Assembly (NCBI GenBank): GCA_029891385.1
Contig: CM057228.1
Location: forward strand, 79,720,964 to 79,784,963
Direction of reading: 5' to 3'
DNA length: 64,000 nucleotides
Source: Erythroxylum novogranatense
Lineage: Eukaryota; Streptophyta; Magnoliopsida; Malpighiales; Erythroxylaceae
Part shown: positions 12,341 to 23,726 of the stretch, one piece after another
Position numbering within the stretch: position 1 is the first letter of the stretch
How the letters are laid out: every line of letters begins with the position of its first letter
The notes under the pieces: model-generated
What the model saw: the letters and a program-made list of their open reading frames with translations, nothing else
Database searches by the model: none
Told to the model about the DNA's origin: nothing
Made by a program: the position numbers and the translations under genes

Positions 12341-12840
12341 CGTCCCTAAAAATGGTTCTTAAATTTTTTTCAAAAGTTTCTGAGGGAGTATTGATGAAAT
12401 TTGGTATGTGGTTCAGCCGGATTCTGGCGGAACTGAACGTTGCCGTTTGGATCCATGAGTTGGCTGCCTTTCGTAATGACTTCGACGTTGAAATCCTTGC
12501 AAAACAAAGAAGACACGTCGGGGGTTGTGTCCCGATTAGCTCCTTCGACGCTCAAGTTAATCCTTTGGTGAAGGTGGGATTGCTGTATGCAGAGAAGACT
12601 AGGTTATGATTTTTCGTACCTTTGTTACGATAGAATTATACCTTATATATGGAGCAACAGCTAGGTTTAGGTCTTTACGTGTGCATGGGAGTCTCTCACC
12701 TGCGGATGGGCTAAGGAGAGTGTGGATCAGGCCTGGGCTTGACATAGCCGTTAAGTATGAGACCGGTCTTTGAAGAATGGATCGATCGGCCCACGGGTCG
12801 TCTGGGCCCTGTAAGACCGACCCGACCATACCAGTATGTG
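12341..12840. other. Unclassified, relatively GC-rich segment
   Basis: Follows the CACTA-like end. It contains CTCCTTCGACGCTCAAG, a phrase I associate with plant repeats, and CGGCCCACGGGTCGTCTGGG near its end. Short open frames on both strands have no recognisable domain. It may be part of the CACTA-like element or another repeat. Class unknown. Confidence 0.3.
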
Positions 12841-13374
12841 ATAGTACTGTTAAAATTAATAATATTTGGAAGATATTTTGTTAATGTTAAGTGTTAGTAA
12901 TAATCGTAGTTAAGCTTAATTATAATTGACATTTTTATAATCTTAATTAAGATATGGTTTGTTGTGAAGTTATTTTCAATTTTAAAACATATTATTGAAA
13001 AACACATAGTAGGTTATTTAAAATATGAAAAGTAAATATATTTTGGGCATAAAATATTTAAATATATTTTGGACATAAAAATATTTGTGAACCAAAATGT
13101 TAAATTTGAACAATACTAAAAATCATAATTTGGTGTTTGAACTAGTTTTAATCATTAATAATTTGTAACATAAAATAATTAGTTATAAAATTTTTGGAAA
13201 TGCTAGCAATATAATTGATAAGTTTGAAATGCATTGTGTTTTAGGATATAGTTTGATATTTGTTTATCTGTTTATTCGATTGTTTAGTATTCATTTTCAG
13301 TAGAATTGTATTATTTTGTGAATTATTTGTGTTTAAGTGTTTTTGTGACTTAGTACAAGCATTTGAGCTTAATT
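12841..13374. other. AT-rich spacer, no feature seen
   Basis: Very AT-rich sequence between the unclassified segment and the start of element A. No coding, repeat or terminus signal. The last five bases before the LTR (TAATT, 13370-13374) would be element A's left target duplication, but the right end lies outside the window. Confidence 0.5.
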
Positions 13375-15204
13375 TGTTGGACCCCGATCTTTTGGTGGAA
13401 TTTAGAAATATTAAATGTATGAAATGAGTGTTTTTGTATATGGATGTGTTGTGAGTGTTTTTGAGTTAAAGAAAATTGATGAGAAAAGAATTGATTAGTT
13501 TTGATGACTTTGATATTTGAGTAGATTTGTATAGATTATGAAAGTTAAAGTGAATGAGTTTATTGAAATGGAAGTTGAAAAGCAATAAATAAATAGTAAA
13601 AGTGTGAGAATTTGGAGAATTAAAAAAGTTTGACTTTTTGGGGATGAATAGTAGCATAGTTGACTTTTTGGGCTGAAATATTTGTGAATTTTTTTGGCTT
13701 GATCTAGGCAGATTTTGATCAAATGATCTTTATGAAACTTGTAGCTTCTATTGAGAGCTTTCTATCGCCATAAAGTATGACATGTTTCGATATTGCGATT
13801 GACATTTATGATAAGTCAAATTGAAGTGTACGCTACTTTGTTTTTGAAAATGCTCATAAGTGTAGGATTTTGTATGCAGTGTTTTGAGAAAAAATTATGG
13901 ACTGATATGTTTTAAATGGAGCTAAGTGGTCTGCATGAAAGTCATAAAAGATTTTCCTAGCTTTTCAATGATATATAATATGTTATTTTTGATTGTGGAA
14001 ATTGGAAGATATGAAAATGTGAAGTTGGATGTTGTTTAGGTGATTTTTTAACAGGGCAGAAACTTTGATTGAAAAATTGATTTAGTTAGAGGTTGAAATT
14101 GCTTTGAAGTTCTTCATGGAAGTTTTAGATTATGTTTTGATCTTTCCATTTATGTAAAGTATGGAATTTTTAGACCATGGAATGTGAAGTTATGATTTTT
14201 AGAAGTTTCTGTTACTGTTTGACATGATTATTAGTGGACAGGAACTTTGAAGTAGTTTTTGACTCCCTTAGAGGCCAAATTGATTTTTCTGTCCTTCATA
14301 AAAGTTGCAGGTTGCTTTTTTATCTTTGCATTGATATAAAATATGACATGTATGGACCTTGGAGTTGAAAGATAGAAATTTTAGAAGTTGTGATACTGTT
14401 TAGGGAGATTTAAATTGGACAGAAACTTTGAGTAGGATTTTGACACCTTTAGAGATGGAATTAGTTTTTAAGTCCTTCATGGAAATTGTATAGCTTTCTT
14501 TTATCTTTCCATTGATTCCAATTTTGAAAAATTTGGAGTTCTGAGTCTCAAGTTATGAATTTTAGAAGTTGGAAGGTCACCCTGGCGAGCGACCCACTCG
14601 ATCGCTCCCGCTCGGTCGCTCTCGTTTGGCCGCCCCGGCTCTCTACCCACTCGCGAGTCCCTCGCCCGCTCGTGAGTGTGAGCTTCGATTTGGAATTTTT
14701 CCTGACCGACCTCTCTCTATTCTTTTGGCCATAACTTTTTCGTCCGACCTTCGATCGACCTGATTTTTGAAGCTTTGGATTCCTAAGATATCCTTCTATC
14801 TGTCCATGGAAAATTGTGGATTTTTAGATTAAATTAAGGATGATTGATTTAGTCAAATTGAGTTGGGAAATTTTCTGAACATAGTTCAGTATTTTGGTGA
14901 ATTCTTGGTCTGTGGAGATCCAATTGAACTGATTCTTGTTGCAAAATAAACTAGAGACATGGGGATACAAGTCATATAAAGGAATTGAATTTCAATTTAG
15001 GCCCTAAGACTTTCAGTTTATGAATTGAAGTCAGGTTTAGTGTGCAGTCTTGGATTAGTAAGATCTGAAAGTGTTTAGGCCATAACTTTTTCTCTAGTCA
15101 TCCAAATGAGGTGATTCATGATTTGGATCTGTTCTTTTGTTTCACTTTTAGTTTCTGTTTTCCGTTTTTCCGGTGAGGTCCGGTTCCAAAATCGGGTCTC
15201 AACA
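13375..15204 (+). repeat. Element A 5' LTR (1.83 kb)
   Basis: Begins TGTTGGACCCCGATC and ends GGGTCTCAACA just before a tRNA-Met primer site. Compared with the 3' LTR and with element B it lacks about 2 kb, including the purine-rich leader and intron-like part. The gap falls after GATTTGGAT near 15125. It contains five diverged units whose CATGRAA-like anchors lie at 13731, 13934, 14115, 14297 and 14478, then a GC-rich CGCTCG-type cassette at 14572-14685. Confidence 0.85.
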
Positions 15205-15208
15205 TTTA

Positions 15209-15220
15209 TGGTATCAGAGC
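15209..15220 (+). other. Element A primer binding site
   Basis: TGGTATCAGAGC, the sequence complementary to the 3' end of plant initiator tRNA-Met, four bases after the LTR end. It primes minus-strand DNA synthesis. Confidence 0.92.
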
Positions 15221-15803
15221 CCAGTATTAGGATCTACATGGGCACATATGTTTGATAAGAGTTTGACTGGATAGAATTGAATTAGTGGGATTGTGATATT
15301 GATGTGAGTGTATTTTCATGAATTCTTTGGAGAACCAAAATGCTTGTTTGATTTAGGTGACAAGAGTATGATTGATTATAAGAATGTGCGTATAGAAATT
15401 AAGATTAGAAATTCATGATGAATTTGGATGAGTTGACTTCGAATATATGTGAGATGAAATAAGGAATACTTGAAAGATGAGATTAATGATAGAGATATAG
15501 ATATGTATAGAAGTTCAAACGGTTGATTTTGAACGATGATTGGTCTATATTAAGGTTCCTTAAGACTAGGACCATTGACTTGAGTCAAATATGTTAAGAA
15601 ACAATGATTTGTGGATATAGTGATTTGATATGATATTGGTGGTATTAGATACAAGAAGTGAAATATTGTGAAGAAATTGAGAAATATGTATGATGAGGAA
15701 TTAGATAAGAAAGTGATTGACTATGATTATTTAGAAGAAGTTATTTGAGAGAATAAGTTACTTAGTGGTTACTCAAGTAGGAGTTTCAAGGACAAAATTC
15801 TTT

Positions 15804-15818
15804 TAAGAGGGGGAGAAA
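15804..15818 (+). other. Element A polypurine tract
   Basis: AAGAGGGGGAGAAA directly before the 3' LTR, preceded by AAGGACAAAATTC. This is the same PPT context as in elements B, C, E and F. Plus-strand primer. Confidence 0.85.
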
Positions 15819-18587
15819 TGTTAGACCCCGATCTTTTAGTGGAATTTAGAAATATTAAATGTATGAAATGAGTATTTTTGTATATGGATGTGTTGTGAGT
15901 GATTTTGAGTTAAAGGAAATTGATGAGAAAAGAATTGATTAGTTTTGATGACTTTGATATTTGAGTAGATTTGTATGGATTATGAAAGTTAAAGTGAATG
16001 AGTTGATTGAAATGGAAGTTGAAAAGCAAGAAATAAATAGTAAAAGTGTGAGAATTTGGAGAATTAAGAAAGTTTGACTTTTTGAGATGAATAGTAGTAG
16101 AGTTGACTTTTTGGGCTGAAATCTTTGTGAATTTTTCTGGATTGATCTAGGCAGATTTTGATCAAATGATCTTCATGAAACTTGTAGCTTCTATTGAGAT
16201 CTTTCTATCGTCATAAAGTATGACATGTTTCGATATCGGGATTGACATTTATGATAAGTCAAATTGAAGTGTATGTTACTTTGTTTTTGAAAATGCTCAT
16301 AAGTGTAGGATTTTGTATACAGTGTTTTGAGAAAAAATTATGGACTGATATGTTTTAAATAGAGTTAAGTGATCTGCATGAAAGTCATAGAAGAATTTCC
16401 TAGCTTTTCAATGATATATAATATGTTATTTTTGATTGTGGAAATTGGAAGATATGAAAATGTGAAGTTGGATGTTGTTTAGGTGATTTTTTAACAGGGC
16501 AGAAACTTTGATTGAAAAATTGACTTAGTTAGAGGTTGAAATTGCTTTGAAGTTCTTCATAGAAGTTTTAGATTATGTTTTGATCTTTCCATTGATGCAA
16601 AGTATGGAATTTTTATACCATGGAATGTGAAGTTATGATTTTTAGAAGTTTCTGTTACTGTTTGGCATGATTATTAGTGGACAGGAACTTTGAAGTGGTT
16701 TTGGACTCCCTTAGAGGCCAAATTGATTTTTCTGTCCTTCATGAAAGTTGTAGGTTGCTTTTTGATCTTTGCATTAATATAAAATATGACATGTATGGAC
16801 CTTGGAGCTGAAAGATAGAAATTTTAGAAGTTGTGATATTGTTTAGGGAGACTTAAATTGGACAAATACTTTGAGTAGGATTTTGACCCCTTTAAAGACA
16901 GAATTGGTTTTTAAGTCCTTCATGGAAATTGTAGATCTTTCTTTTATCTTTCCATTGACACAAAATTTGAAAAATTTGGAGTTCTAAGTTTCAAGTTATG
17001 AATTTTAGAAGTTGGAAGGTTGCCCTGGCAAGCAACCCGCTCGGTCGCTCCTGCTCGGTCTCTCCCACTCGGTTGCCCTGGCGAGCGATCCGCTCGCGAG
17101 CGCCTCGCTCGCTCGTGAGTGCGAGCTCCGATTTGGAATTTTTCCTGACCAACCTCTCTCAATTTGTTTGGCCATAACGTTTTCGTCCGACCTCCGATCA
17201 ACCTGATTTTTGAAGCGTTGGATTCCTAAGACATCCCTCTATCTGTCCATGGAAAATTATGGATTTGTGAGATTAAATTAAGGATGATTGATGTAGTCAA
17301 ATTGAGTTAGAAAATTTTCTGAACATGGTTCAGTATTTTGGTGAATTCTTGGTCTGTGGAGATCCAATTGAACTGATTCTTGTTGAAAAATAAACTAGAG
17401 ACATGGGGATACAAGTCATATAAAGGAATTGAATTTCAATTTAGCCCCTAAGACTTTCAATTTCTGTATTGATGTCGAGTTTAGTGTGCAGTCTTGGATT
17501 AGAAAGATCTGAAAGTGTTTAGGCCATAACTTTTCTCTAGTCATCAGAATGAGGTGATTATTGATTTGGATTAAACTAGAAAAATAGAGATACAAATGTT
17601 CTGAAGGACTTGAGTTTCAATTTAGTCTTTAAGAATATCAATTTTCAGATGGAAGTAAATCGTTGGAAAATGTGTTAGCATAAGAATAGTCCGAAATGTT
17701 TGAGGTGTAACTTTTGGATTAGTGCACTAAATTAAATGATTTTAGTGGCGTTATGAAATTGAGACTATGAGGAACATTTCTCTAGAAGGAAGTTTTAGCA
17801 AATTCCTTCAATTTCATGGTTAGAAAAATGTCCTAAACTAAGCATGAATTAAAATGAATTTTAAGGGAAAATTTGGAAGATCAATTAAAGTGTTAAGTTT
17901 TAAGACTTTTAAGGAAGGACAATTAGGTCTTTTTGCATTCATTAAAGGGCAAGACATTTGGATGTCGTATAAGAAGAGTGAAACACGAAATTTTGTCAAG
18001 TTGGAAAGAAAAGAAAGAAGAAGGAAGAAAGAAGAGAGGAAGGAGTTTCGGTGGAGTGAAAAGAGAAAGAAGGGAAGAAATTAGGGTTTTGATTTTTATG
18101 GGCTTTCAAGAAGGATATTCAAGAGAGAAAAGGTAGAGGATGATGAGAGCTCCATGACGAGCCAAAAAATTCCGAAAATGGTGCAGATTAAGGGAATTGT
18201 AGGTGAGGCATTAGAGAAGATTTAAGGAATTTAAGAGAAGCAGTGGAGAAATTGAGGCTTTGAACAAGTTCCAAGCATGAAAATGAGGTGGATACCATGT
18301 TTATATTTTGATTTATAAGCAAATTATGTGATTTCGAAAAATCAAGAAGAGAATGAAAATTATTAATTTCGAATGATTAAATTCGTTGGTTTTGTAATGA
18401 TTTAATAAATTGATAATGGATTGTTTTCGAATGATTGGATAAATTGCAAAAAATATTTTGAATGATTTTGATCAAAAATTGATACGATTTTCGCATTCAT
18501 TGTGTTTAATGATTTGATAATTACAATAAGTGTTGCGAATGATTGAGAATTGTTATATGAATTTATGTGAAATTGTAAATGCCAATG
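15819..18587 (+). repeat. Element A 3' LTR, first part
   Basis: Starts TGTTAGACCCCGATC. The same five units as in the 5' LTR have anchors at 16174, 16377, 16558, 16740 and 16921 (spacings 203, 181, 182, 181). A GC-rich cassette follows at 17021-17135. It then has sequence missing from the 5' LTR, including a purine-rich tract (18000-18085, a likely leader). It is cut at 18587 by element G; the last five bases, CAATG, are G's target site and recur at 54931-54935. Confidence 0.85.
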
Positions 18588-21500
18588 TGTAGCATCCCGC
18601 TCCCGTAAGACCCAAACTCGACATCGAGGGTGATATCCGAGCTCATGCCTCACGAGGATGGTATGCTAGAACAATCAATTACAGTACGAAAACTCAGTAT
18701 GACATTTTTCTTTTGAAAACTTTGTATATGCGGAATTCAGTAAACGATTTGGGTCCGATTTAACACGAAGAAATTTTCAATCATACACGATTTCAGTCAT
18801 TAAAAAGGAACTTAACAGTATTTAATCAATCCATATACAAAAATCCATAGCCAAAATTGGGCCCAATGCTATTCCTGAACACTTTCAGTAATCACATTAC
18901 AAATACAACTTTTACCAATTGGGGCCCTCTGAAGTAACAGTACTATTCTGCGGACATGTAGAAATACAATTTTACACAATGAAAGAATGACACTAATGCA
19001 GACGTGAACTGATCTCGACTCCAAACTCTGACTTGCATGCAGTAGACATACTCCCGTTTGTCTAACGAGGTACTCTTCAGTTCCTGAAAAAAATAGTTGC
19101 AATTTTGGGTGAGTTTGCGAACTCAATGAGAAACCATCATCGATGGTTCACTCAATTCATGCATTACGCAAATAGCGTACAACATATCACAATATCACAT
19201 TCAGAATACCATATAGCAATTTACAGTTTCTCATGCAATCACAAAATTCAGAAATTTCACAAATCAGTTATCACATAATCATGAGCATTTAACCCTTTTT
19301 CTTAGTACACAATTTGATCCATACGCATAAAAGTTGCACACCTAATCTTTTCCCATTATTTTCCAACTTTTATTATGAGTTGTGACTGAGCGCTTAAACA
19401 GTGAACAGTATTCAGTAGACGCATCTTAGGGGGAGGAGAGCCCTCAGGGAGTGCACTTCCACCCTTCGATATTTTTCGCTTTGGTGTGGTGGGCCACCCT
19501 CACGGTTTTGCTTTGCCCCTACTCGAGGGATGCAAACGCGTCTGCCCCTTTTCGAGCACATTAAACAGTGATCGCGTCTTAGGAAGTAGGAGAGCCCTCT
19601 GGGTATGCACTACTTTCCACGCATCAGTAGGGATAGGAGAGCCCTCTGGGTATGCACTAATCCCTTTCGAGCTCAAGGCTCTTTTTCAGTGATCGAGCTT
19701 GTAGCCCTCAGTGGCAGCTCCAGTCACAACCGTCATTAATCAATCAATTATGGAATTCATTTATCACATGCAATCAGAATCAATTTCTCAGTAACAGTCA
19801 TATCATTTCCAATTCCACACTACCATACATTCACAATTTATCCCATGGAAACGTTCACAAACAATCATATTGGCATATCCAATCACTCAATCCCTCGGAC
19901 CTTCGGTCCGAGATTTCAAACATGACAATTCATATTCACCGACAGTTTACAGAACATTTAACAGTTAAAAATTGAGGAACCAACTAGGTTACTCACCTGT
20001 ACTTCCGAGCTACAGCCTGGAAGTCCCAGCAATATCCGTGGAATGTTGTTCCAACGATGCCTCTATACAGTCAAATAAGTACCCATTACTAAATGTACAA
20101 TCAGAATAATTAAATGATGCACAAGTCTTAAATAAAAGATGTACTATGCCTATTCATAACCTTCCCGACACTATTTCCCAATTTTCACTTTCTTTTGACA
20201 AAATCTAACTTTTCACTCAATTGCTCAATAATGACTCATTTCTAAAATTCAGTTCAATTCACCAATTCATACACACTAAAATAGTCCCAAGAAAACCTTA
20301 AAGCCAAGGTGACTATTCATTTGGTCAAATTCGCCCATTGTAGACCTCAAAAGCATTAAATATAAGTCAACAGTCTCAAAATGATGCTCCAATAATCATG
20401 AAACAACCCTTGGGTTGTAATAGCAATCTAAGCCCAAATTTCATTCACAAATTGAAATCTTAAGAACCTAAATTCAAACTTTCTTTCTTCACCTCTATTG
20501 TAGATCTCTTTCTCTAAATCATAATGAATCAAGAATCACCTCAATTAGAGGTCTACACCATTAGTTATGTCCCAAAAACTAAAATCAATCGGTTCAGAAA
20601 AAATGGGGCTCGCCGCGGTGAAATAACTCTCGCTGCGACATTAAGGGGGTCTCTTCACTGCGGCGTCCACTCAGTAGCTTGTTGCGGCGTCCAACTTCCC
20701 ACTCGTCGCGACGTCCCGCTCGTCGCGGCATCTACACACGTCGCGGCGTACGCTCATCGCGACGTCCAATAATTCCCTCGTCGCGACGTGCAGATCGTAG
20801 GTCGTCTTCTCTGACTAATTTTCTCACATTTTTCTCTCTAAAACAACCATAACTCCCTTTCAACTACCCCAAGCTTTCACATTACACACAATAAATGCAT
20901 CAAACTCACTAATAAACAACATATACAGAAATCACTTACCAAATCAAGCTTTCCTTCGAAAACTTCCGAAAATTTCTCTAACCCTTTTTCCTTTCTCTAA
21001 CACCCACGGATCTCTCTCAAAACTTCAACAATCTTCATCTTCTCATGGATTAGGGTTGATCTCAAACAATAAGGAAGGAGCAAGCAAGAATCGTGGGTGA
21101 AGGAGGATCAAACGATGGGTGAAAATAACATGCCCTAGGATGGAGGAGACAATTTTGTCAAAGTGATTTTCGTGTTTGCCAAAGGAGAAAGTCAAAAATC
21201 TAGGGCATTAAGAGTTATTTAAACAATCAAACGTATGTACTTGTCACTTGCCAATTCCGTAACATATTTCACTTTTCAATTTCATTTATAGTCCAATTTG
21301 TCTCCAAATTTCAATTGCTCAACATATTCATCTCTAAATTCATATATCTAATTTTTCCATGGCCATTGGACAGTTATTTTAATACTATAAAATCAATCAG
21401 TCTGTCACTCGAAAAATTTTCTAGTCTGGACTTTTTCTCCCGAATTAACCAGAAAATTTCTAAGGGTTACTATCAAGTGACAATCACTCTAAAACAGTTC

Positions 21501-21728
21501 CAATTCTAATTCTCAAGCATATTTATCTCAGAAATCACAGAACACATCATATTCACAATAAATGTCGGGAATTGTCATGAATGCATGTACCTATATGTGC
21601 ATTTGCAAAATGTCTCAGTCCTCTAAAATTAGAGGCCAATTGTATGCTCATATCAAAGTATGCAATGTGACCCACTAGCCTGTTCCCATTTACCAATATA
21701 ACTTTCCCATTGGGGATGGGATGTTACA
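18588..21728 (-). repeat. Element G 3' LTR (3.14 kb)
   Basis: On the plus strand it reads TGTAGCATCCC to GGATGTTACA, the reverse complement of an LTR beginning TGTAACATCC and ending GCTACA. It matches the F LTRs and the second G LTR. It holds a GC-rich cassette of CGTCGCGGCG type (20606-20800) and a short-repeat region (19480-19700) with two AGGAGAGCCCTCTGGGTATG copies. On the minus strand a GTGAGT donor-like site (19996) and a TTTTTTCAG acceptor-like site (19084) bound a 913-bp candidate intron. Confidence 0.85.
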
Positions 21729-21856
21729 ATTCTCGCCTTCTAACAAAAATTTCGTCCTCAAAATTTCATATATGATTAATCCGGAAGGCAGGGGAATCGT
21801 TTTGGTCAGTATATTGTTTCCCACTGATTTACTACATGATTAATTTCTGCCAATTA
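21729..21856 (-). other. Element G internal 3' stub with PPT
   Basis: The reverse complement of ATTCTCGCCTTCTAAC is a PPT, followed by the AAATTTCGTCCTC context found before the F 3' LTR (32835-32869). Homology to F continues to about 21856, where element B's LTR fragment begins. Confidence 0.75.
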
Positions 21857-22039
21857 ATTGAAATCGGATGTGATTCGGTTCGCATCCGATTCGATTTCAC
21901 TTTATGTTTTGTTTCTTTGCTTTGATTTGATTCATATTGGTTCGTATTCGTATTTGATTTCACTTTGCTTCTGCACTTCGTGTTTCGTATTCGTTTCCGT
22001 TCTCCGATTGGGATCCGATTTTTGGATCGGGTCCCAACA
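21857..22039 (+). repeat. Element B 5' LTR remnant
   Basis: 183 bp matching the end of B's 3' LTR (about 38650-38829): a series of GATTCG/TTCGTATTCG phrases, ending CGGGTCCCAACA before the PBS. Confidence 0.85.
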
Positions 22040-22043
22040 TTTG

Positions 22044-22055
22044 TGGTATCAGAGC
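22044..22055 (+). other. Element B primer binding site
   Basis: TGGTATCAGAGC, four bases after the LTR end; initiator tRNA-Met type. Confidence 0.92.
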
Positions 22056-22332
22056 CCAGTAATATGATCTTACTTGGGCGTATGTGTATGAGTAAGAGAT
22101 GGATAAGAGTTAGTGAATGGATGTGATTGAATTAGTGAGAATGTGATAGTGATGTGAATGACCTAACATGTTTTTGGAGTATAAGAATGTTTTGATTAAG
22201 GTGTCGAAAGCATGCTTGATGACAAAAGAATGTGATAATGGAGATTAAGGTTCGAGTTTCACGATGAATTTGGATGAATTCCTTTCGGATATATATATGC
22301 GAGATGTAGTATAAGATACGTGAAAGATGAGT

Positions 22333-22333
<1 letters not shown>

Positions 22334-22397
<64 letters not shown>
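22334..22397. repeat. (AT)n microsatellite
   Basis: About 31 uninterrupted AT units. Element A has only a short ATATAGATATG-like run at the matching place, so this expanded within B. Confidence 0.95.
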
Positions 22398-22398
<1 letters not shown>

Positions 22399-22686
22399 AA
22401 GTTCAAAAGGATTAAATTGAATGGTATTGGTCCATATTAAGGTTATTAAGAGTTGGACCATTGACTTGTGTAAATTTGTTAAAAATATTGATGTGATATG
22501 ATCTTGGTGGTATTTGATACAAAAAGTGATAAATTGTGAGTAAGTTGAGAAATATGTATGATGAGGAATTAGTTAAGAAAGGGATTGAATATGATTATTT
22601 CGAAGAAATTATTTGAGAGAATAAGTTACGTGGTGATTATTCAGATAGGAATCTCGAGGGCGAAATTCATTTAAGAGAGGGAGAAT

Positions 22687-23726
22687 TGTTGGACCCCGAA
22701 CTTTCGGTAGAAATTAGAAATATTAAATGGAATTAAATGAGTGTGTTTGTAAAGGTATTGTGTTATAGATGTTATTGTGCTTAAAGGAGATTGATGAGAA
22801 ATGAAGTGATTGATTTTGATGACTTTGAAATTTGAGTAGAGTTGTATGAGTTGTGAAAGTCAAAATGAACTAGTTGATTGAAATGGAAGTTGAAAAGCAA
22901 GAAATAATTAGTAAAAGTGTTATATTTTGAAGAAAATAGAAAAGTTTGATTTGAAAGTTGACTTTTTGATTTAGGCAAAATTTGAGGAAATGATCTTCAT
23001 AAAATTGTAGCTTATGTTGAGAGCTTTTCGTAGCCATAACGTATGCTATTTTTCGATATCGGAATCAAAAGTTATGATCTTCGAAAGTTAAGTGTATTTT
23101 GCTTTGGTTTTGGAAAATGCTCTAAGTGTAGGATTGTATATGTTGTGTTTTGAGGCGATTTCCGTACTGATGTGGTTTGAATTGGAGTAAATGGTCTACA
23201 TGAAAGTTATATAGAATTTGAATAGCTTTAAAATGATGTATAATATGAAATTCTTGGTTGTGGAGGTTGAAAGATATGATAATGTGAAATTTGGATATTG
23301 CTTAGGTGATTGCTATCAGGGAAGAAACTTTGATTGAAACATTGGCTTAGATAGAGGTTGAAGTTGTTTTAGAGTTTTGCATGAACATTGTAGATCTTGT
23401 TTTTATCTTTCCACTGATATAAAGCATGAAAATATTGGACAAGGGAGTAGAAAGTTATGATTGTTAGAAGTTTTGATGCTGTATAGTAAGAAGCTGAACG
23501 ACCAGTCACTTTATGTTGAGTTTTTGACCCATTTAGAGGTCAATCTGATGTTTAAGTCCTTAATGAATGTTGTAGAGGGTTCTTTTACCTTTCTATAGAC
23601 ACTAAGTTTGTCAAATTTGGAGTTCTGGATCAAAAGTTATGATGTTTACAAGTGTTGGTACTGTTGAGGAGTTTATCGATCGGTCACATTGTAGCAAACT
23701 TTTGACCCCTTTAGTGACTGAGCTTG
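22687..23726 (+). repeat. Element B 3' LTR, segment 1
   Basis: Begins TGTTGGACCCCGAAC. Diverged units have anchors at 22998, 23199, 23380 and 23561 (spacings 201, 181, 181), matching element A's units. It stops at 23726; the last five bases, GCTTG, are F's target site. Confidence 0.85.

Larger units (their letters stand above)
15205..15818 (+). other. Element A internal region, non-coding
   Basis: 614 bp between PBS and PPT with no open frame of note. It aligns along its length with element B's internal region (22040-22686), so it is a conserved feature of the family and not a local deletion. Shared landmarks are ATGATGAATTTGGATGA, a GTCTATATTAAGG-type segment and GATATTGGTGGTATT. Possible packaging or priming functions only. 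Confidence 0.75.
13375..18587 (+). mobile_element. Element A, left part: non-autonomous LTR retrotransposon
   Basis: LTR - PBS - short non-coding internal region - PPT - LTR, on the plus strand. Only 614 bp lie between the LTRs, with no gag or pol, so it must have been moved in trans. Its 3' LTR is interrupted at 18587 by element G and appears to resume at 54931, supported by the CAATG target duplication of G. Element B (21857-38829) belongs to the same family. Termini and PBS resemble the neighbouring chromoviruses, which could have supplied the proteins; that is inference. Confidence 0.8.
22040..22686 (+). other. Element B internal region, non-coding
   Basis: 647 bp with no gag or pol. It is collinear with A's internal region (15205-15818) apart from an expanded AT dinucleotide repeat. 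It ends in a PPT (about 22673-22686, AAGAGAGGGAGAAT). Confidence 0.78.

Noticed and set aside
17854..18136. Lys/Arg/Glu-rich short proteins in A's 3' LTR
   Set aside because: They come from the purine-rich leader tract; related LTRs have the tract but not the frames.
20524..20772. Short protein at the G LTR cassette (also 53713-54058)
   Set aside because: It reads through the GC-rich cassette and differs between the two LTRs by shifts; no recognisable domain.
22132..22461. 109-codon minus-strand protein with alternating Tyr-Ile
   Set aside because: It is the translation of the (AT)n microsatellite.
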